Below are positions 44,285-56,094 of a DNA stretch of 64,000 bases, in pieces (position 1 is the first letter of the stretch; each line of letters begins with the position of its first letter). The notes under the pieces are model-generated. The model had not been told where the DNA came from. It did no database searches and saw only the letters and a list, made by a program, of their open reading frames with translations. Source of the DNA: an uncultured Parabacteroides sp. (GTDB taxonomy: Bacteria; Bacteroidota; Bacteroidia; Bacteroidales; Tannerellaceae); the NCBI GenBank assembly GCA_949289155.1, contig CASEMX010000018.1, forward strand, positions 1 to 64,000, in the 5' to 3' direction. A program made the position numbers and the translations under genes.

Positions 44285-47005
44285 ATGGAGAAAAAAAGAG
44301 TTTATACGTTTGGAAACGGCAAAGCTGAAGGACGCGCCGACATGCGCAACCTTTTAGGTGGAAAAGGCGCCAACTTGGCAGAGATGAACCTCATCGGTGT
44401 ACCAGTGCCTCCGGGCTTCACTATCACGACGGAGGTTTGTTCCGAGTATTTTGAATTAGGAAAAGAAAAGGTAGTAGAACTCCTCAAAGAAGACGTCGAA
44501 ACATCTATCCACGGTGTGGAAGAACTGATGAAATCGAAGTTCGGAGACACCGAAAATCCCCTCTTGGTATCGGTCCGCTCAGGAGCCCGTGCCTCTATGC
44601 CGGGTATGATGGACACGATTTTGAACTTAGGTCTGAATGACGATGTAGTAGAAGGATTGGCACGTAAGACGGGTAATGCACGTTTCGCGTGGGATTCATA
44701 CCGCCGCTTCGTACAGATGTATGGCGACGTGGTGTTGGGCATGAAGCCGGTCAATAAAGATGATATCGACCCGTTCGAAGCCATCATCGAAGAGGTGAAG
44801 AAGGCGAAGGGCGTCAAGCTGGACAACGAGTTGGATGTCGATGACTTGAAAGAGTTGGTTAAACGCTTCAAAGAGGCGGTGAAGGCTCGTACCGGACAGG
44901 ACTTCCCGTCGTGCGCTTACGAACAGTTGTGGGGAGCTATCTGCGCTGTGTTTGATTCGTGGATGAACGAACGCGCTATCCTTTACCGCAAGATGGAAGG
45001 TATCCCTGCTGAATGGGGAACGGCCGTGAACGTACAGGCGATGGTATTCGGTAACATGGGCGATACGTCGGCTACGGGCGTTTGCTTCTCGCGCGATGCT
45101 GCTACGGGTGAGGACCTGTTCAATGGTGAATACCTGATTAATGCGCAGGGCGAAGACGTGGTGGCTGGTATCCGTACGCCGCAGCAGATTACAAAGATAG
45201 GTTCGCAACGTTGGGCTAAGTTAGCAGGTATTTCGGAAGAGGAACGCGCATCGAAGTATCCGTCAATGGAAGAGGCGATGCCGGAAATCTACAAGGAGCT
45301 GGATGCCCTGCAGACGAAACTTGAGAATCATTATCGCGATATGCAGGATATGGAGTTCACTGTTCAGGAAGGCAAACTCTGGTTCTTGCAGACACGTAAC
45401 GGTAAACGTACCGGCGCTGCGATGGTGAAGATTGCCATTGACCTGTTGCATCAAGGTATGATTGACGAGAAGACCGCGTTAGAGCGTTGCGAACCCAATA
45501 AGTTGGACGAGCTGCTTCACCCGGTATTCGATAAGGAAGAATTGAAGAAGGCACAAGTCCTGACGCGTGGTCTGCCTGCTTCTCCGGGTGCGGCTTGCGG
45601 ACAGATTGTCTTCTTTGCCGAAGATGCGGCGAAGTGGAAAGCCGAAGGACATCGCGTAGTCATGGTCCGTATCGAGACCTCTCCGGAGGATTTGGCCGGT
45701 ATGACTGTGGCAGAGGGTATCTTGACGGCCCGTGGCGGTATGACTTCGCACGCTGCCGTAGTGGCTCGCGGTATGGGTAAGTGCTGCGTTTCAGGTGCTG
45801 GCGCTATCAATATCGATTACAAGGCGCGTACGGTGGAAATCGACGGTACGGTATTAAAGGAGGGCGATTTCATCTCCTTGAACGGCTCGACAGGCGAGGT
45901 TTACAAAGGCGAAGTCAGCACACAGGCTGCTGAAATCTCGGGAGACTTTGCCGAATTGATGGATTTGTGCAATAAATACACCCGTTTGCAAGTCCGCACG
46001 AATGCCGACACGCCGCACGATGCGGAAGTAGCCCGCAAATTCGGCGCCGTAGGTATCGGACTTTGCCGTACGGAGCATATGTTCTTCGACAATGAAAAGA
46101 TCGTCGCTATGCGCGAAATGATTTTGGCCGAAGACGTGGAAGGACGCAAGGCGGCTTTGCTTAAGTTGTTGCCCTACCAGAAGGAGGACTTCAAGGGTAT
46201 CTTCAAGGCAATGGATGGTTATCCTGTCAATGTCCGCTTGTTAGACCCGCCTTTGCATGAGTTCGTTCCTCATGATTTGAAAGGCCAGGAAGAAATGGCA
46301 AAGGCCATGGGCGTGACGGTGCAATATATCCAGCAGCGCGTCGAGAGCCTCTGCGAACATAACCCGATGCTGGGCCATCGCGGTTGCCGTCTGGGCAATA
46401 CCTATCCGGAAATCACGCAGATGCAGACGCGTGCCATCTTGGGCGCAGCCATCGAATTGAAGAAGGAGGGCTACAACCCGATGCCGGAAATCATGGTTCC
46501 GCTGACGGGTATCCTCTACGAATTCGAAGCGCAGGAAAAGGTAATCCGCGAAGAGGCGGCCGCTTTGTTCAAGGAAGAGGGCATGGAAATCCCGTTCAAG
46601 GTAGGTACGATGATTGAAATCCCGCGTGCGGCGCTGACGGCTGATCGCATCGCTTCCCGTGCGGAATATTTCTCTTTCGGTACGAACGATTTGACGCAGA
46701 TGACCTTCGGTTACTCCCGCGACGATATCGCTTCCTTCTTGCCGGTTTATTTGGAGAAGAAGATTCTGAAGGTGGACCCGTTCCAAGTGCTCGACCAGAA
46801 CGGCGTAGGCCAGTTGATAAAGATGGCTGTCGAGAAGGGACGCTCCGTTCGTCCGACGCTGAAGTGCGGTATCTGCGGCGAACATGGAGGCGAGCCTTCA
46901 TCCGTGAAGTTCTGCCACAAAGTAGGCTTGGATTACGTAAGCTGCTCACCGTTCCGCGTTCCTATTGCCCGGTTGGCCGCTGCGCAAGCTGCAGTAGAGG
47001 GATAA
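44285..47005 (+). CDS. ppdK: Pyruvate, phosphate dikinase
   Basis: PPDK interconverts pyruvate, ATP and phosphate with phosphoenolpyruvate, AMP and pyrophosphate, and works near equilibrium in gut anaerobes. The 906-residue protein has an N-terminal nucleotide-binding domain (GGKGANLAEM near 25), the phospho-carrying H489 in GGMTSHAAVVARGMGKCC, and a C-terminal PEP-binding barrel (KCGICGEHGGEPSSVKF near 860). The length is typical. It is monocistronic, with its own promoter and a hairpin after the stop. It links central carbon flow to the ATP synthase region that follows. Confidence 0.97.
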   Translation: MEKKRVYTFGNGKAEGRADMRNLLGGKGANLAEMNLIGVPVPPGFTITTEVCSEYFELGKEKVVELLKEDVETSIHGVEELMKSKFGDTENPLLVSVRSGARASMPGMMDTILNLGLNDDVVEGLARKTGNARFAWDSYRRFVQMYGDVVLGMKPVNKDDIDPFEAIIEEVKKAKGVKLDNELDVDDLKELVKRFKEAVKARTGQDFPSCAYEQLWGAICAVFDSWMNERAILYRKMEGIPAEWGTAVNVQAMVFGNMGDTSATGVCFSRDAATGEDLFNGEYLINAQGEDVVAGIRTPQQITKIGSQRWAKLAGISEEERASKYPSMEEAMPEIYKELDALQTKLENHYRDMQDMEFTVQEGKLWFLQTRNGKRTGAAMVKIAIDLLHQGMIDEKTALERCEPNKLDELLHPVFDKEELKKAQVLTRGLPASPGAACGQIVFFAEDAAKWKAEGHRVVMVRIETSPEDLAGMTVAEGILTARGGMTSHAAVVARGMGKCCVSGAGAINIDYKARTVEIDGTVLKEGDFISLNGSTGEVYKGEVSTQAAEISGDFAELMDLCNKYTRLQVRTNADTPHDAEVARKFGAVGIGLCRTEHMFFDNEKIVAMREMILAEDVEGRKAALLKLLPYQKEDFKGIFKAMDGYPVNVRLLDPPLHEFVPHDLKGQEEMAKAMGVTVQYIQQRVESLCEHNPMLGHRGCRLGNTYPEITQMQTRAILGAAIELKKEGYNPMPEIMVPLTGILYEFEAQEKVIREEAAALFKEEGMEIPFKVGTMIEIPRAALTADRIASRAEYFSFGTNDLTQMTFGYSRDDIASFLPVYLEKKILKVDPFQVLDQNGVGQLIKMAVEKGRSVRPTLKCGICGEHGGEPSSVKFCHKVGLDYVSCSPFRVPIARLAAAQAAVEG

Positions 47006-47034
47006 TCCCTTGTAACGAATATATAGTATAGCAT

Positions 47035-47082
47035 AATCAGGCTGTGATTGCCGTTTTTCGGCGGTTACAGCCTGATTTGCGT
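47035..47082 (+). terminator. Terminator after ppdK
   Basis: AATCAGGCTGT (47035-47045) pairs with ACAGCCTGATT (47067-47077), with a CCG/CGG inner stem and a short T-rich tail before island R7. It lies 30 bp after the stop. Confidence 0.7.
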
Positions 47083-47089
47083 TTGGGCG

Positions 47090-47310
47090 GAGGTCTCTGC
47101 TGGACTCGTCCACCGGTGTGAGACATCATCCGAGGTCTCTGCTGGACTCGTCCACCGGTGTGAGACATCATCCGAGGTCTCTGCTGGAGTGAGACATCAT
47201 CCGAGGCCTCTGCTGGACTCGCCCACCGGTGTGAGACATCATCCGAGGCCTCTTCCGGCTTCGTCCACCGGTGTGAGGCATCATCCGAGGCCTCGGTTTG
47301 ATTCACCGTC
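47090..47310. repeat. Repeat island R7: 42-bp units, one with a 13-bp deletion
   Basis: Units start with GAGGTCTCT or GAGGCCTC at 47090, 47132, 47174, 47203, 47245 and 47287. Four are 42 bp, the third is 29 bp (13 bp missing between CTGG and TGAG) and the last is partial. Each full unit has a CACCGGTG palindrome enclosed by GTCTC...GAGAC. It directly follows the ppdK terminator. Confidence 0.95.
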
Positions 47311-49144
<1,834 letters not shown>

Positions 49145-49152
49145 AACGCGAT

Positions 49153-49386
49153 ATGAAACTGAAGATTATAACTCCGGAAGGAGTCCTATTTGAAGGTGAA
49201 TCGGAAGCGGCAACCTTTCCCGGATTAGCTGGTTCGTTCGATGTTCTTCCGCATCATGCACCGCTAATTGCGGCTTTGCAGAAAGGAGTTATCCGATATC
49301 GTGTAAAGGGTGAAGAGCATGAACAACCGATAGGCGGTGGATTCGTGAAAGTAGAAAACGATGAATTGTCTGTCTGTGTAGAATAA
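49153..49386 (+). CDS. atpC: F1 ATP synthase epsilon subunit, short form
   Basis: Only 77 residues long, it keeps the N-terminal beta-sandwich domain (LKIITPEGVLFEGESEAATFPGLAGSFDVLPHHAPLIAAL) and lacks the C-terminal helical hairpin found in longer epsilon subunits. Loss of that regulatory hairpin is normal in Bacteroidetes and means it cannot inhibit ATP hydrolysis in the extended form known from E. coli. It lies between atpD and the small membrane protein gene. Confidence 0.92.
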   Translation: MKLKIITPEGVLFEGESEAATFPGLAGSFDVLPHHAPLIAALQKGVIRYRVKGEEHEQPIGGGFVKVENDELSVCVE

Positions 49387-49396
49387 GGAGAAGGCT

Positions 49397-49825
49397 ATGA
49401 GTGGTAAATTAAGATTGAGACTTTTTAGTCTGATTACGTTTGTCAATGTAACGGTGGGAGTTAGTCTTGGTGGACTTCTTTACACGATTTGGCCGGAGCA
49501 TTATTTTACGTGGTATCCTTCTATCCCATTGTTTTATTGGCTGACGGCATTGGCAATGGTCGGATTCCTTGATAGCGTGAAGCGCCATAAAAGGAATATG
49601 TCGATTACCGTGTTTATGGTCGTGCGTATGTGTCGGTTCGTTTTGGCTTGTATATTTTTATGGATGTATGCCGCGTTGGTGGGTGAGAATTTGAAAGCAT
49701 TTGGTTTTACGTTGATGCTATTTTACTTCATTTACTTGGCAATGGAAACATACACGAATTATATGTATGAGAAAAAACGGCTGAAACGTTTAAAAGAAGA
49801 AAAAGATGGACAAAGCAAGAAATAA
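49397..49825 (+). CDS. Small membrane protein in the ATP synthase operon (AtpI-like)
   Basis: The 142-residue protein has four hydrophobic segments (about 10-30, 40-58, 72-95 and 102-118) and a basic, lysine-rich tail (YEKKRLKRLKEEKDG). Its place just before atpB and its size suggest an AtpI/UncI-like assembly factor for the c-ring, but sequence similarity is weak and I cannot confirm it. Its stop overlaps the atpB start by 20 bases. Confidence 0.75.
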   Translation: MSGKLRLRLFSLITFVNVTVGVSLGGLLYTIWPEHYFTWYPSIPLFYWLTALAMVGFLDSVKRHKRNMSITVFMVVRMCRFVLACIFLWMYAALVGENLKAFGFTLMLFYFIYLAMETYTNYMYEKKRLKRLKEEKDGQSKK

Positions 49826-50855
49826 TGGTTGGAAATGGCTGGTTTTGGTCAGTTTATTGTTCTTTACAGGATTGTCATCGAAAGCTGAGGAAGCAATAAA
49901 CGTACAGGAAATAGTCTTTTCCCATATTCAGGATGCTTATACTTGGCATATAACCGAATGGGGCGAACATGAAATTTCTATTCCTTTGCCTGTCATTGTC
50001 AAAGGAGAAGAGAGCGGATGGCACGTTTTTCTCTCTTCTCGGCTGAATGACGGAGCAGAATATGAGAATTTTATGATAGCTCAGGAGGGAACGTATGCCG
50101 GTAAGATTGTTGAACGGTTAAATTCAGGCGACATAGTCCGTCCGTTGGATATATCTTTAACAAAGAATGTATGCGGGTTATTGTTGGCCTGTACATTGTT
50201 GTTGATTGCCGTATTGAAAACGGCTAATTGGTATAAAAAGCATCCGTGTGAAGCTCCCGGCGGTTTTGTTGGAATGATGGAAGCCGTGGTTAATTATATT
50301 GAAGAAGATGTGATCAAGAAAAGTATAGGGATGGCCGATTATAAACCATTCTCTTCTTATTTATTGACGGTATTCTTCTTTATTTTAATTAATAACTTGA
50401 TTGGTATTATTCCTATCTTCCCCGGCGGTGCGAATGTGACAGGAAATATTGCTGTTACTATGGTATTGGCAGTATGTACCTTCTTAGCGGTGAATCTTTT
50501 CGGGACAAAGGCGTATTGGAAGGACATTTTTTGGCCGAATACACCTATCTTCTTAAAGTTACCGATACCGATTATGCCTTTTGTCGAGTTTTTCGGGATA
50601 TTTACCAAGCCTTTTGCATTAATGATTCGTTTGTTTGCCAATATTATGGCGGGACATACTATCATCCTTGCATTGACTTGTTTAATATTCATTACTGTTT
50701 CAATGGGCGTGTGGGTTAATATAGGAATGACATTTGTATCCGTAGCCTTTTGTATTTTTATGAATTGCTTGGAATTGTTTGTCGCTTGCTTGCAAGCCTA
50801 TATATTCACTCTTTTGTCAGCCAGCTACATAGGTTTGGCAAAAGTAAAAGAGTAG
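49806..50855 (+). CDS. atpB: F0 ATP synthase subunit a
   Basis: AtpB forms the proton path together with the c-ring. At 349 residues it is about 80-100 longer than E. coli subunit a, because of an N-terminal hydrophobic/periplasmic extension (residues 1-125, with a signal-like stretch WLVLVSLLFFTGLSSKAEE). The conserved core starts near residue 185 and includes the essential arginine region FALMIRLFANIMAGHTIIL. The extended form is typical of Bacteroidetes. A 111-bp gap separates it from atpE. Confidence 0.93.
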   Translation: MDKARNNGWKWLVLVSLLFFTGLSSKAEEAINVQEIVFSHIQDAYTWHITEWGEHEISIPLPVIVKGEESGWHVFLSSRLNDGAEYENFMIAQEGTYAGKIVERLNSGDIVRPLDISLTKNVCGLLLACTLLLIAVLKTANWYKKHPCEAPGGFVGMMEAVVNYIEEDVIKKSIGMADYKPFSSYLLTVFFFILINNLIGIIPIFPGGANVTGNIAVTMVLAVCTFLAVNLFGTKAYWKDIFWPNTPIFLKLPIPIMPFVEFFGIFTKPFALMIRLFANIMAGHTIILALTCLIFITVSMGVWVNIGMTFVSVAFCIFMNCLELFVACLQAYIFTLLSASYIGLAKVKE

Positions 50856-50960
50856 AAGAGATAAGGGAACAAGAAAATGAATTTTTGAAATTCTATATCT
50901 GACCTTGTTTGTTAAAAAGTATATTAGAATAAGATTATAAATTACAAATTTAAAAATTAA

Positions 50961-51218
<258 letters not shown>

Positions 51219-51233
51219 TCAAAAACATACATT

Positions 51234-51731
51234 ATGTCATTACTAACACCGGATTCAGGGCTTCTATTTTGGATGATTCTCTCGTTCGGTATCGTGCTAA
51301 TCATCTTGTCAAAATACGGTTTTCCTGTAATTGTCAAAGCAATTGAGGATCGGAAAGCGTTTATAGAAGGTTCATTGGAAACTGCCCGTAAAGCAAACGA
51401 GCAGTTAGCCAATATCCAGAAAGAAGGCGAACGGATTTTAGCAGAGGCGAAAGAGAAGCAGAATCTTATCTTAAAAGAGGCTGTTGCCGAAAAAGAACAT
51501 ATTATTGATGAAGCGCATAAGAAAGCGGCAGCTGAAGCGCATCTCCAAATAGAGGAGGCTACTCGTCGGATTCGTGAAGAAAAGGAGAGAGCTATCCGTG
51601 AGGTGCGAGCTGAAATTACGGACTTATCTATTGCTATAGCTGAAAAAGTGATGCAGGATAAGATCAGTCGCGATAAAAGCCAAGAAGTTATCATCAATAA
51701 ATTGCTGGATGAAATGTCTATAAAGTCGTAA
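51234..51731 (+). CDS. atpF: F0 ATP synthase subunit b
   Basis: This 165-residue subunit has a single N-terminal membrane helix (LLFWMILSFGIVLIILSKYGF) and a long charged alpha-helix that dimerises as the peripheral stalk (ANEQLANIQKEGERILAEAKEKQ, EEATRRIREEKERAIREVRAE). It is cotranscribed with atpE (15-bp gap) and atpH (4-bp gap). Confidence 0.96.
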   Translation: MSLLTPDSGLLFWMILSFGIVLIILSKYGFPVIVKAIEDRKAFIEGSLETARKANEQLANIQKEGERILAEAKEKQNLILKEAVAEKEHIIDEAHKKAAAEAHLQIEEATRRIREEKERAIREVRAEITDLSIAIAEKVMQDKISRDKSQEVIINKLLDEMSIKS

Positions 51732-51735
51732 GGTT

Positions 51736-52278
51736 ATGGATTTAGGAACGATTTCATCTCGGTATGCACGGGCTTTGTTTACTTTGGCGAAAGAAAAAGG
51801 TGAAGAAAGCCGTGTATATGAAGACATGAAGATACTTAAGCAAAGTATTCTGCTTATGCCGGGTTTGATGGTGGCATTAGGTAATCCGATTGTCTCGACG
51901 AAGGATAAAGAAAAATTATTGATTGATGCGGCAGGTGTGAATGTTTCTGATTTATATCGGCGTTTTGTGAATCTGATTTTACATCATAAACGTGAACAAT
52001 GTCTGCCGTTCATTACTTATATTTATATTCATTTGTATCGTCGGGAGAAGAAGATAACCCGTATCTTATTCAGTAGTGCTGCTCCAGTGAATAAAGCTAC
52101 ACAGCAGCATCTGATAGACCGGTTGACGCAGGAGACTGGTAATACAATTGAGTTCACAGGCGAAGTAAAGCCTGAATTAATTGGAGGTTTCCGTTTGCAA
52201 ATGGGAAACTATCGGCTGGATGCAAGTTATGCAACTCGGCTGAAAGATATTCGTGAACGGTTACTTGAAAATAAATAA
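51736..52278 (+). CDS. atpH: F1 ATP synthase delta subunit
   Basis: This 180-residue subunit links F1 to the peripheral stalk. The N-terminal six-helix bundle region (ISSRYARALFTLAKEKGEESRVYEDM) and the C-terminal domain (EFTGEVKPELIGGFRLQMGNYRLDASYATRL) match the OSCP/delta family. It is in the normal place between atpF and atpA. Confidence 0.95.
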   Translation: MDLGTISSRYARALFTLAKEKGEESRVYEDMKILKQSILLMPGLMVALGNPIVSTKDKEKLLIDAAGVNVSDLYRRFVNLILHHKREQCLPFITYIYIHLYRREKKITRILFSSAAPVNKATQQHLIDRLTQETGNTIEFTGEVKPELIGGFRLQMGNYRLDASYATRLKDIRERLLENK

Positions 52279-52295
52279 TGTAGGGAAAAAATAAT

Positions 52296-53879
52296 ATGAC
52301 AGATCAAATAAAAATTAGTGAGGTCTCCGCTATTCTTCGTAAAGAACTGGAAGATATCGAAACCAGTATTAAACTGGAAGAGGTTGGTACAGTGCTGCAA
52401 GTGAGTGATGGCGTAGTTCGAATCTATGGACTTGACAATGCTGAAGCGAATGAACTTCTTCGTTTTGACAATGGTATGGAAGCCATAGTTATGAACTTGG
52501 AAGAAGACAATGTAGGTGCTGTTTTGTTAGGTCCGACTGATTTGATAAAGGAGGGAGATACGGTAAAACGGACTGGTCGTATTGCTTCAATCAATGTGAG
52601 TGAGAATATGGTCGGACGTGTTATTGACCCATTGGGAAATCCGCTGGATGGAAAAGGTGAAATTACAGGCGAAACTTGCCAGATGCCTTTGGAACGTAAA
52701 GCTCCGGGAGTTATTTACCGTCAGCCGGTGAATGAACCCTTACAAACCGGTATAAAAGCTATCGATGCGATGATTCCTATTGGACGTGGACAACGTGAGT
52801 TGATTATCGGTGACCGTCAAACAGGAAAAACGGCGATAGCTATTGATACGATTATAAACCAACGTTCAGCCTATGAATCAGGCAAACCGGTTTATTGTAT
52901 TTATGTCGCTATTGGACAGAAAGGTTCTACGGTTGCAGGATTGGTTAATACCTTGCAAGAAAAAGGAGCCATGGATTATACTATTGTAGTCAGTGCGACA
53001 GCTTCTGACCCGGCGGCGATGCAATATTTTGCACCTTTTGCCGGTGCAGCGATTGGCGAGTACTTTCGTGATAGCGGACGCCATGCTCTTGTGGTTTATG
53101 ATGATTTATCGAAGCAAGCAGTTGCTTACCGTGAGGTTTCATTGATTCTTCGTCGTCCGTCAGGCCGAGAAGCTTATCCGGGTGATATATTCTATTTGCA
53201 TTCTCGTTTGTTGGAACGTGCAGCTAAAATCATTAATCAGCAGGAAGTAGCCGAGCAGATGAATGATTTGCCCGATAGCATGAAAGGGAAAGTGAAAGGA
53301 GGTGGCTCGTTGACAGCATTGCCTATTATCGAGACGCAGGCAGGAGACGTTTCTGCATACATTCCGACAAATGTAATATCCATTACTGACGGACAGATAT
53401 TCTTGGAGACGGATTTATTTAACCAAGGAAATCGTCCGGCTATCAATGTCGGTATTTCCGTTTCCCGTGTAGGTGGTAATGCGCAATTGAAAGCGATGAA
53501 AAAAGTAGCAGGAACATTAAAAATAGATCAAGCTCAATATCGAGAATTGGAATCGTTTGCTAAGTTCGGCGGTGAAATGGATCCTGTTACAGCCTTTACT
53601 ATTGATAAAGGACAGAAGAATACTCGACTTTTGATTCAGCCGCAATACACACCGATGCCGGTTGAGCAGCAAATAGCAATCCTTTATTGCGGAACGAAAG
53701 GCTTGTTGAAAGAGGTTCCTTTGGAGAAGGTGCATGATTTTGAGAAACTTTTCCTCGAATCATTGAAGACAAGTCATCAGCGCGACGTATTGGATGTATT
53801 GAAGAGCGGCGTAATCAATGATGACGTAAGCCGAATTTTGGAAGAAACAGCCAAACAAGTTGCGGCATCTTTTAAATAA
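52296..53879 (+). CDS. atpA: F1 ATP synthase alpha subunit
   Basis: The 527-residue protein has P-loop GDRQTGKT (172-179), the [25 protein letters not shown] segment and [16 protein letters not shown], with the family's C-terminal helical domain. It pairs with AtpD in the alpha3-beta3 hexamer. It lies directly before atpG. Confidence 0.98.
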   Translation: MTDQIKISEVSAILRKELEDIETSIKLEEVGTVLQVSDGVVRIYGLDNAEANELLRFDNGMEAIVMNLEEDNVGAVLLGPTDLIKEGDTVKRTGRIASINVSENMVGRVIDPLGNPLDGKGEITGETCQMPLERKAPGVIYRQPVNEPLQTGIKAIDAMIPIGRGQRELIIGDRQTGKTAIAIDTIINQRSAYESGKPVYCIYVAIGQKGSTVAGLVNTLQEKGAMDYTIVVSATASDPAAMQYFAPFAGAAIGEYFRDSGRHALVVYDDLSKQAVAYREVSLILRRPSGREAYPGDIFYLHSRLLERAAKIINQQEVAEQMNDLPDSMKGKVKGGGSLTALPIIETQAGDVSAYIPTNVISITDGQIFLETDLFNQGNRPAINVGISVSRVGGNAQLKAMKKVAGTLKIDQAQYRELESFAKFGGEMDPVTAFTIDKGQKNTRLLIQPQYTPMPVEQQIAILYCGTKGLLKEVPLEKVHDFEKLFLESLKTSHQRDVLDVLKSGVINDDVSRILEETAKQVAASFK

Positions 53880-53894
53880 AAGGAGTAAACAAGT

Positions 53895-54764
53895 ATGGCA
53901 TCATTGAAGGAAATAAAGAATAGAATTGCTTCTATTAAAAGTACGCAGAAGATTACCGCGGCTATGAAGATGGTGGCGTCTGCTAAATTGCATCATACGC
54001 AGACTGCTACTGAGCGGACATTAGCCTATTCGTCGCAGCTGTCAGGTATCTTGGATAGTTTACTTTCTGCGGAAGCAGATATGACTTCGCCGCTCACGGC
54101 AAGTCGCAATGTAAAGAATGTTGCCATTGTAGTTTGTTCCTCTAATACCGGTTTGTGTGGAAGTTTTAACGCAAATATCTGGAAAGCGACGGAGGAACTG
54201 ATTCATAATTATGAGCAGCAAAATCTGACACTGCATTTTTTCCCGGTGGGGAAGAAAGTAGCTAAAGAATTGCAGAGTAGAGGATATACCTATAACGAAG
54301 AGTTTATCGGTTTGACGGAACATCTTTCGTATGCAGAAGCAGCAAAATTAGCAGCGCGTATGCAGGAATTATTCCTTTCTGGGACAGTTGATCGCGTAGA
54401 ACTATTATATCATCATTTTAAGAATATGATGCAGCAAATAGTAACGCATAAAAATTATCTGCCACTCTCATTGGAGGAGAAGCAAGCTAAGGAAACCGTT
54501 ACGGGATACATGAATGATTATATCTTGGAACCGTCGGTGGAACAATTGCAACAGCTTTTATTTCCGAAGATGTTGAATCTGCAAGTATATACGGTTTTGT
54601 TGGATACAAGTACTGCCGAACATGCAGCACGAATGATGGCAATGCAGACTGCTAATGACAATGCTAATGATTTAATTCAGGAATTGACGCTTCAATATAA
54701 CAAGACTCGTCAGCAGGCGATTACGAATGAATTGTTAGATATTGTTGGTGGCATGAGCAAATAA
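53895..54764 (+). CDS. atpG: F1 ATP synthase gamma subunit
   Basis: This 289-residue central-stalk subunit has the two long helices at the ends (ASLKEIKNRIASIKSTQKITAAMKMVASAKLH; the C-terminal AMQTANDNANDLIQELTLQYNKTRQQAITNELLDIVGG) and the central Rossmann-like domain. It is the last gene of the operon and is followed by a convergent terminator shared with the GH76 gene. Confidence 0.97.
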   Translation: MASLKEIKNRIASIKSTQKITAAMKMVASAKLHHTQTATERTLAYSSQLSGILDSLLSAEADMTSPLTASRNVKNVAIVVCSSNTGLCGSFNANIWKATEELIHNYEQQNLTLHFFPVGKKVAKELQSRGYTYNEEFIGLTEHLSYAEAAKLAARMQELFLSGTVDRVELLYHHFKNMMQQIVTHKNYLPLSLEEKQAKETVTGYMNDYILEPSVEQLQQLLFPKMLNLQVYTVLLDTSTAEHAARMMAMQTANDNANDLIQELTLQYNKTRQQAITNELLDIVGGMSK

Positions 54765-54813
54765 TGCTCAAGTTACATAGAGCCATGCCTCATTTGGGCT
54801 GGCTCAGTTAATA

Positions 54814-54855
54814 AAGGCTGGCTCAGTTTTTTATGCTGCGCCAGCCTTATTTGTT
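54814..54855. terminator. Bidirectional terminator between atpG and the GH76 gene
   Basis: AAGGCTGGC (54814-54822) is complementary to GCCAGCCTT (54840-54848), followed by TATTTGTTT on the plus strand and by T-rich sequence on the minus strand. GGCTGGCTCAG also occurs as a direct repeat just upstream. It lies between the two convergent stops. Confidence 0.8.
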
Positions 54856-54874
54856 TGTCGTTATTTAGGTCGGA

Positions 54875-55972
54875 TTAATAAATTGCTTGGGCTTCCATGA
54901 CACATTCCAATGCGCTGGAGTTGGCAGCGGCATTGACGGCGTGGAAAGGACCGTACCAATAGCAGCCGAAACTCATCGTTTCCGGGTCGTAATTGTTATG
55001 GATAATCGATTCGGCGTTCTTGATGATAAAATCGCGATAGATTGGATTATTCGTTACTTTATAAAGGAAACCTAAATGGCGGATAAAGATTCCTTTAAAC
55101 TGTACGCCGTCATTGCTGGTCGCTATGTTCGGATTCATTTCGCACAGGATTCCGTCTTCGTTGACCAATTCTTTTGTAATCGTGGCTTTGGCAATATTTT
55201 CAGCCATTGTCAGGTACTTTTTATCGTGCGAATAGAGGTGCATCTCCGTTAAAACGGCGATAGCAACGCCTTGGTTGTAGGTATAATGGGCGTTTCGGTT
55301 TGGAGTGCAGTCCTCTTTCAATCCGTCTTCGATTTGCTGGAGGTCAGTATTGTACATTCCGGTTTGCAGATACCAGTTCACCTCTTTTTTAAACCAATCG
55401 GCATATTTGTTCTTGCCGGTAGTGTTATAGAGACGGATGGCCGTCAGCGCAAACAAATTGTTCGCTATTGAGTTTTTGTAGTGATGCGGGTTTTTCCGCC
55501 AGTAGATACCGCCACCGCAGGTGTCATCGCTCCAGCCTTTTGTCATGTCTTCGAATATGGTTTCCGCCATATCCAAGTATTTTTTGTCGTTCGTCAGTTT
55601 GAACGCATTAATCCATGCCAAAGCCCACCAACCTTCGTCGTCGTAGAAATCATTGATAAAGTTATCGCAATAGTGATGCAGTTTTCCAGTTGAGTCGTTT
55701 ACGGCATAATGCTTGGCTTTTTGGAAAACATCCTCGATTACGGGAGCAATCTCCTTTTTGTTTTTGGTAATTTCTCCATAGCGGATAACCGCTGTCAGCA
55801 GATTTGCGGAATTCCACCAACCCGCCGTTTCCCAGATACCCGTCGAATCATTCCGCCAAGTCAGCGAACGCTCCAGACTGGTGTGCATTTTGGTGTCGAA
55901 CGGCGTATGCTTGTGCCCTCCACAAGCCGAAAGAAGCAACAACAGGGTTGCCATGATTACGTATTTATTCAT
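54875..55972 (-). CDS. GH76-family glycoside hydrolase lipoprotein
   Basis: The 365-residue lipoprotein has a lipobox LLSAC near residue 17. The glycoside hydrolase family 76 signature DD pair lies at D111-D112 in DFYDDEGWWALAW, with TGLSDD-type surroundings (MTKGWSDDTCGGGIYWRKN near 150) typical of endo-alpha-1,6-mannanases acting on yeast mannan or mannose-rich glycans. It would sit on the cell surface or in the periplasm. No SusCD pair lies beside it, so it may supply products to another locus. Confidence 0.9.
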   Translation of the reverse strand: MNKYVIMATLLLLLSACGGHKHTPFDTKMHTSLERSLTWRNDSTGIWETAGWWNSANLLTAVIRYGEITKNKKEIAPVIEDVFQKAKHYAVNDSTGKLHHYCDNFINDFYDDEGWWALAWINAFKLTNDKKYLDMAETIFEDMTKGWSDDTCGGGIYWRKNPHHYKNSIANNLFALTAIRLYNTTGKNKYADWFKKEVNWYLQTGMYNTDLQQIEDGLKEDCTPNRNAHYTYNQGVAIAVLTEMHLYSHDKKYLTMAENIAKATITKELVNEDGILCEMNPNIATSNDGVQFKGIFIRHLGFLYKVTNNPIYRDFIIKNAESIIHNNYDPETMSFGCYWYGPFHAVNAAANSSALECVMEAQAIY

Positions 55973-56005
55973 ATTGATTTAAATTGTTGATGATTTTTCG
56001 GGGTG

Positions 56006-56013
56006 CAAACGTA
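56006..56013 (-). promoter_or_regulatory. Bacteroides-type -7 element TACGTTTG (GH76 gene)
   Basis: On the reverse strand an exact TAnnTTTG match lies 33 bp before the GH76 ATG at 55972. Confidence 0.65.
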
Positions 56014-56064
56014 CATAAAATCTTTTAATGCGCAATTGATGGAGATGGATAAATTGAAAAGTAT

Positions 56065-56072
56065 TATCTTTG
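56065..56072 (+). promoter_or_regulatory. Bacteroides-type -7 element TATCTTTG (LysM gene)
   Basis: An exact TAnnTTTG match lies 22 bp before the ATG at 56095, divergent from the GH76 promoter about 50 bp away. Confidence 0.7.
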
Positions 56073-56094
56073 TCCGCATTAAAAACATGAGATA

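Noticed and set aside
49153..49386. atpC as a truncated pseudogene
   Set aside because: The 77-residue form keeps a complete N-terminal domain, and short epsilon subunits are usual in this phylum.
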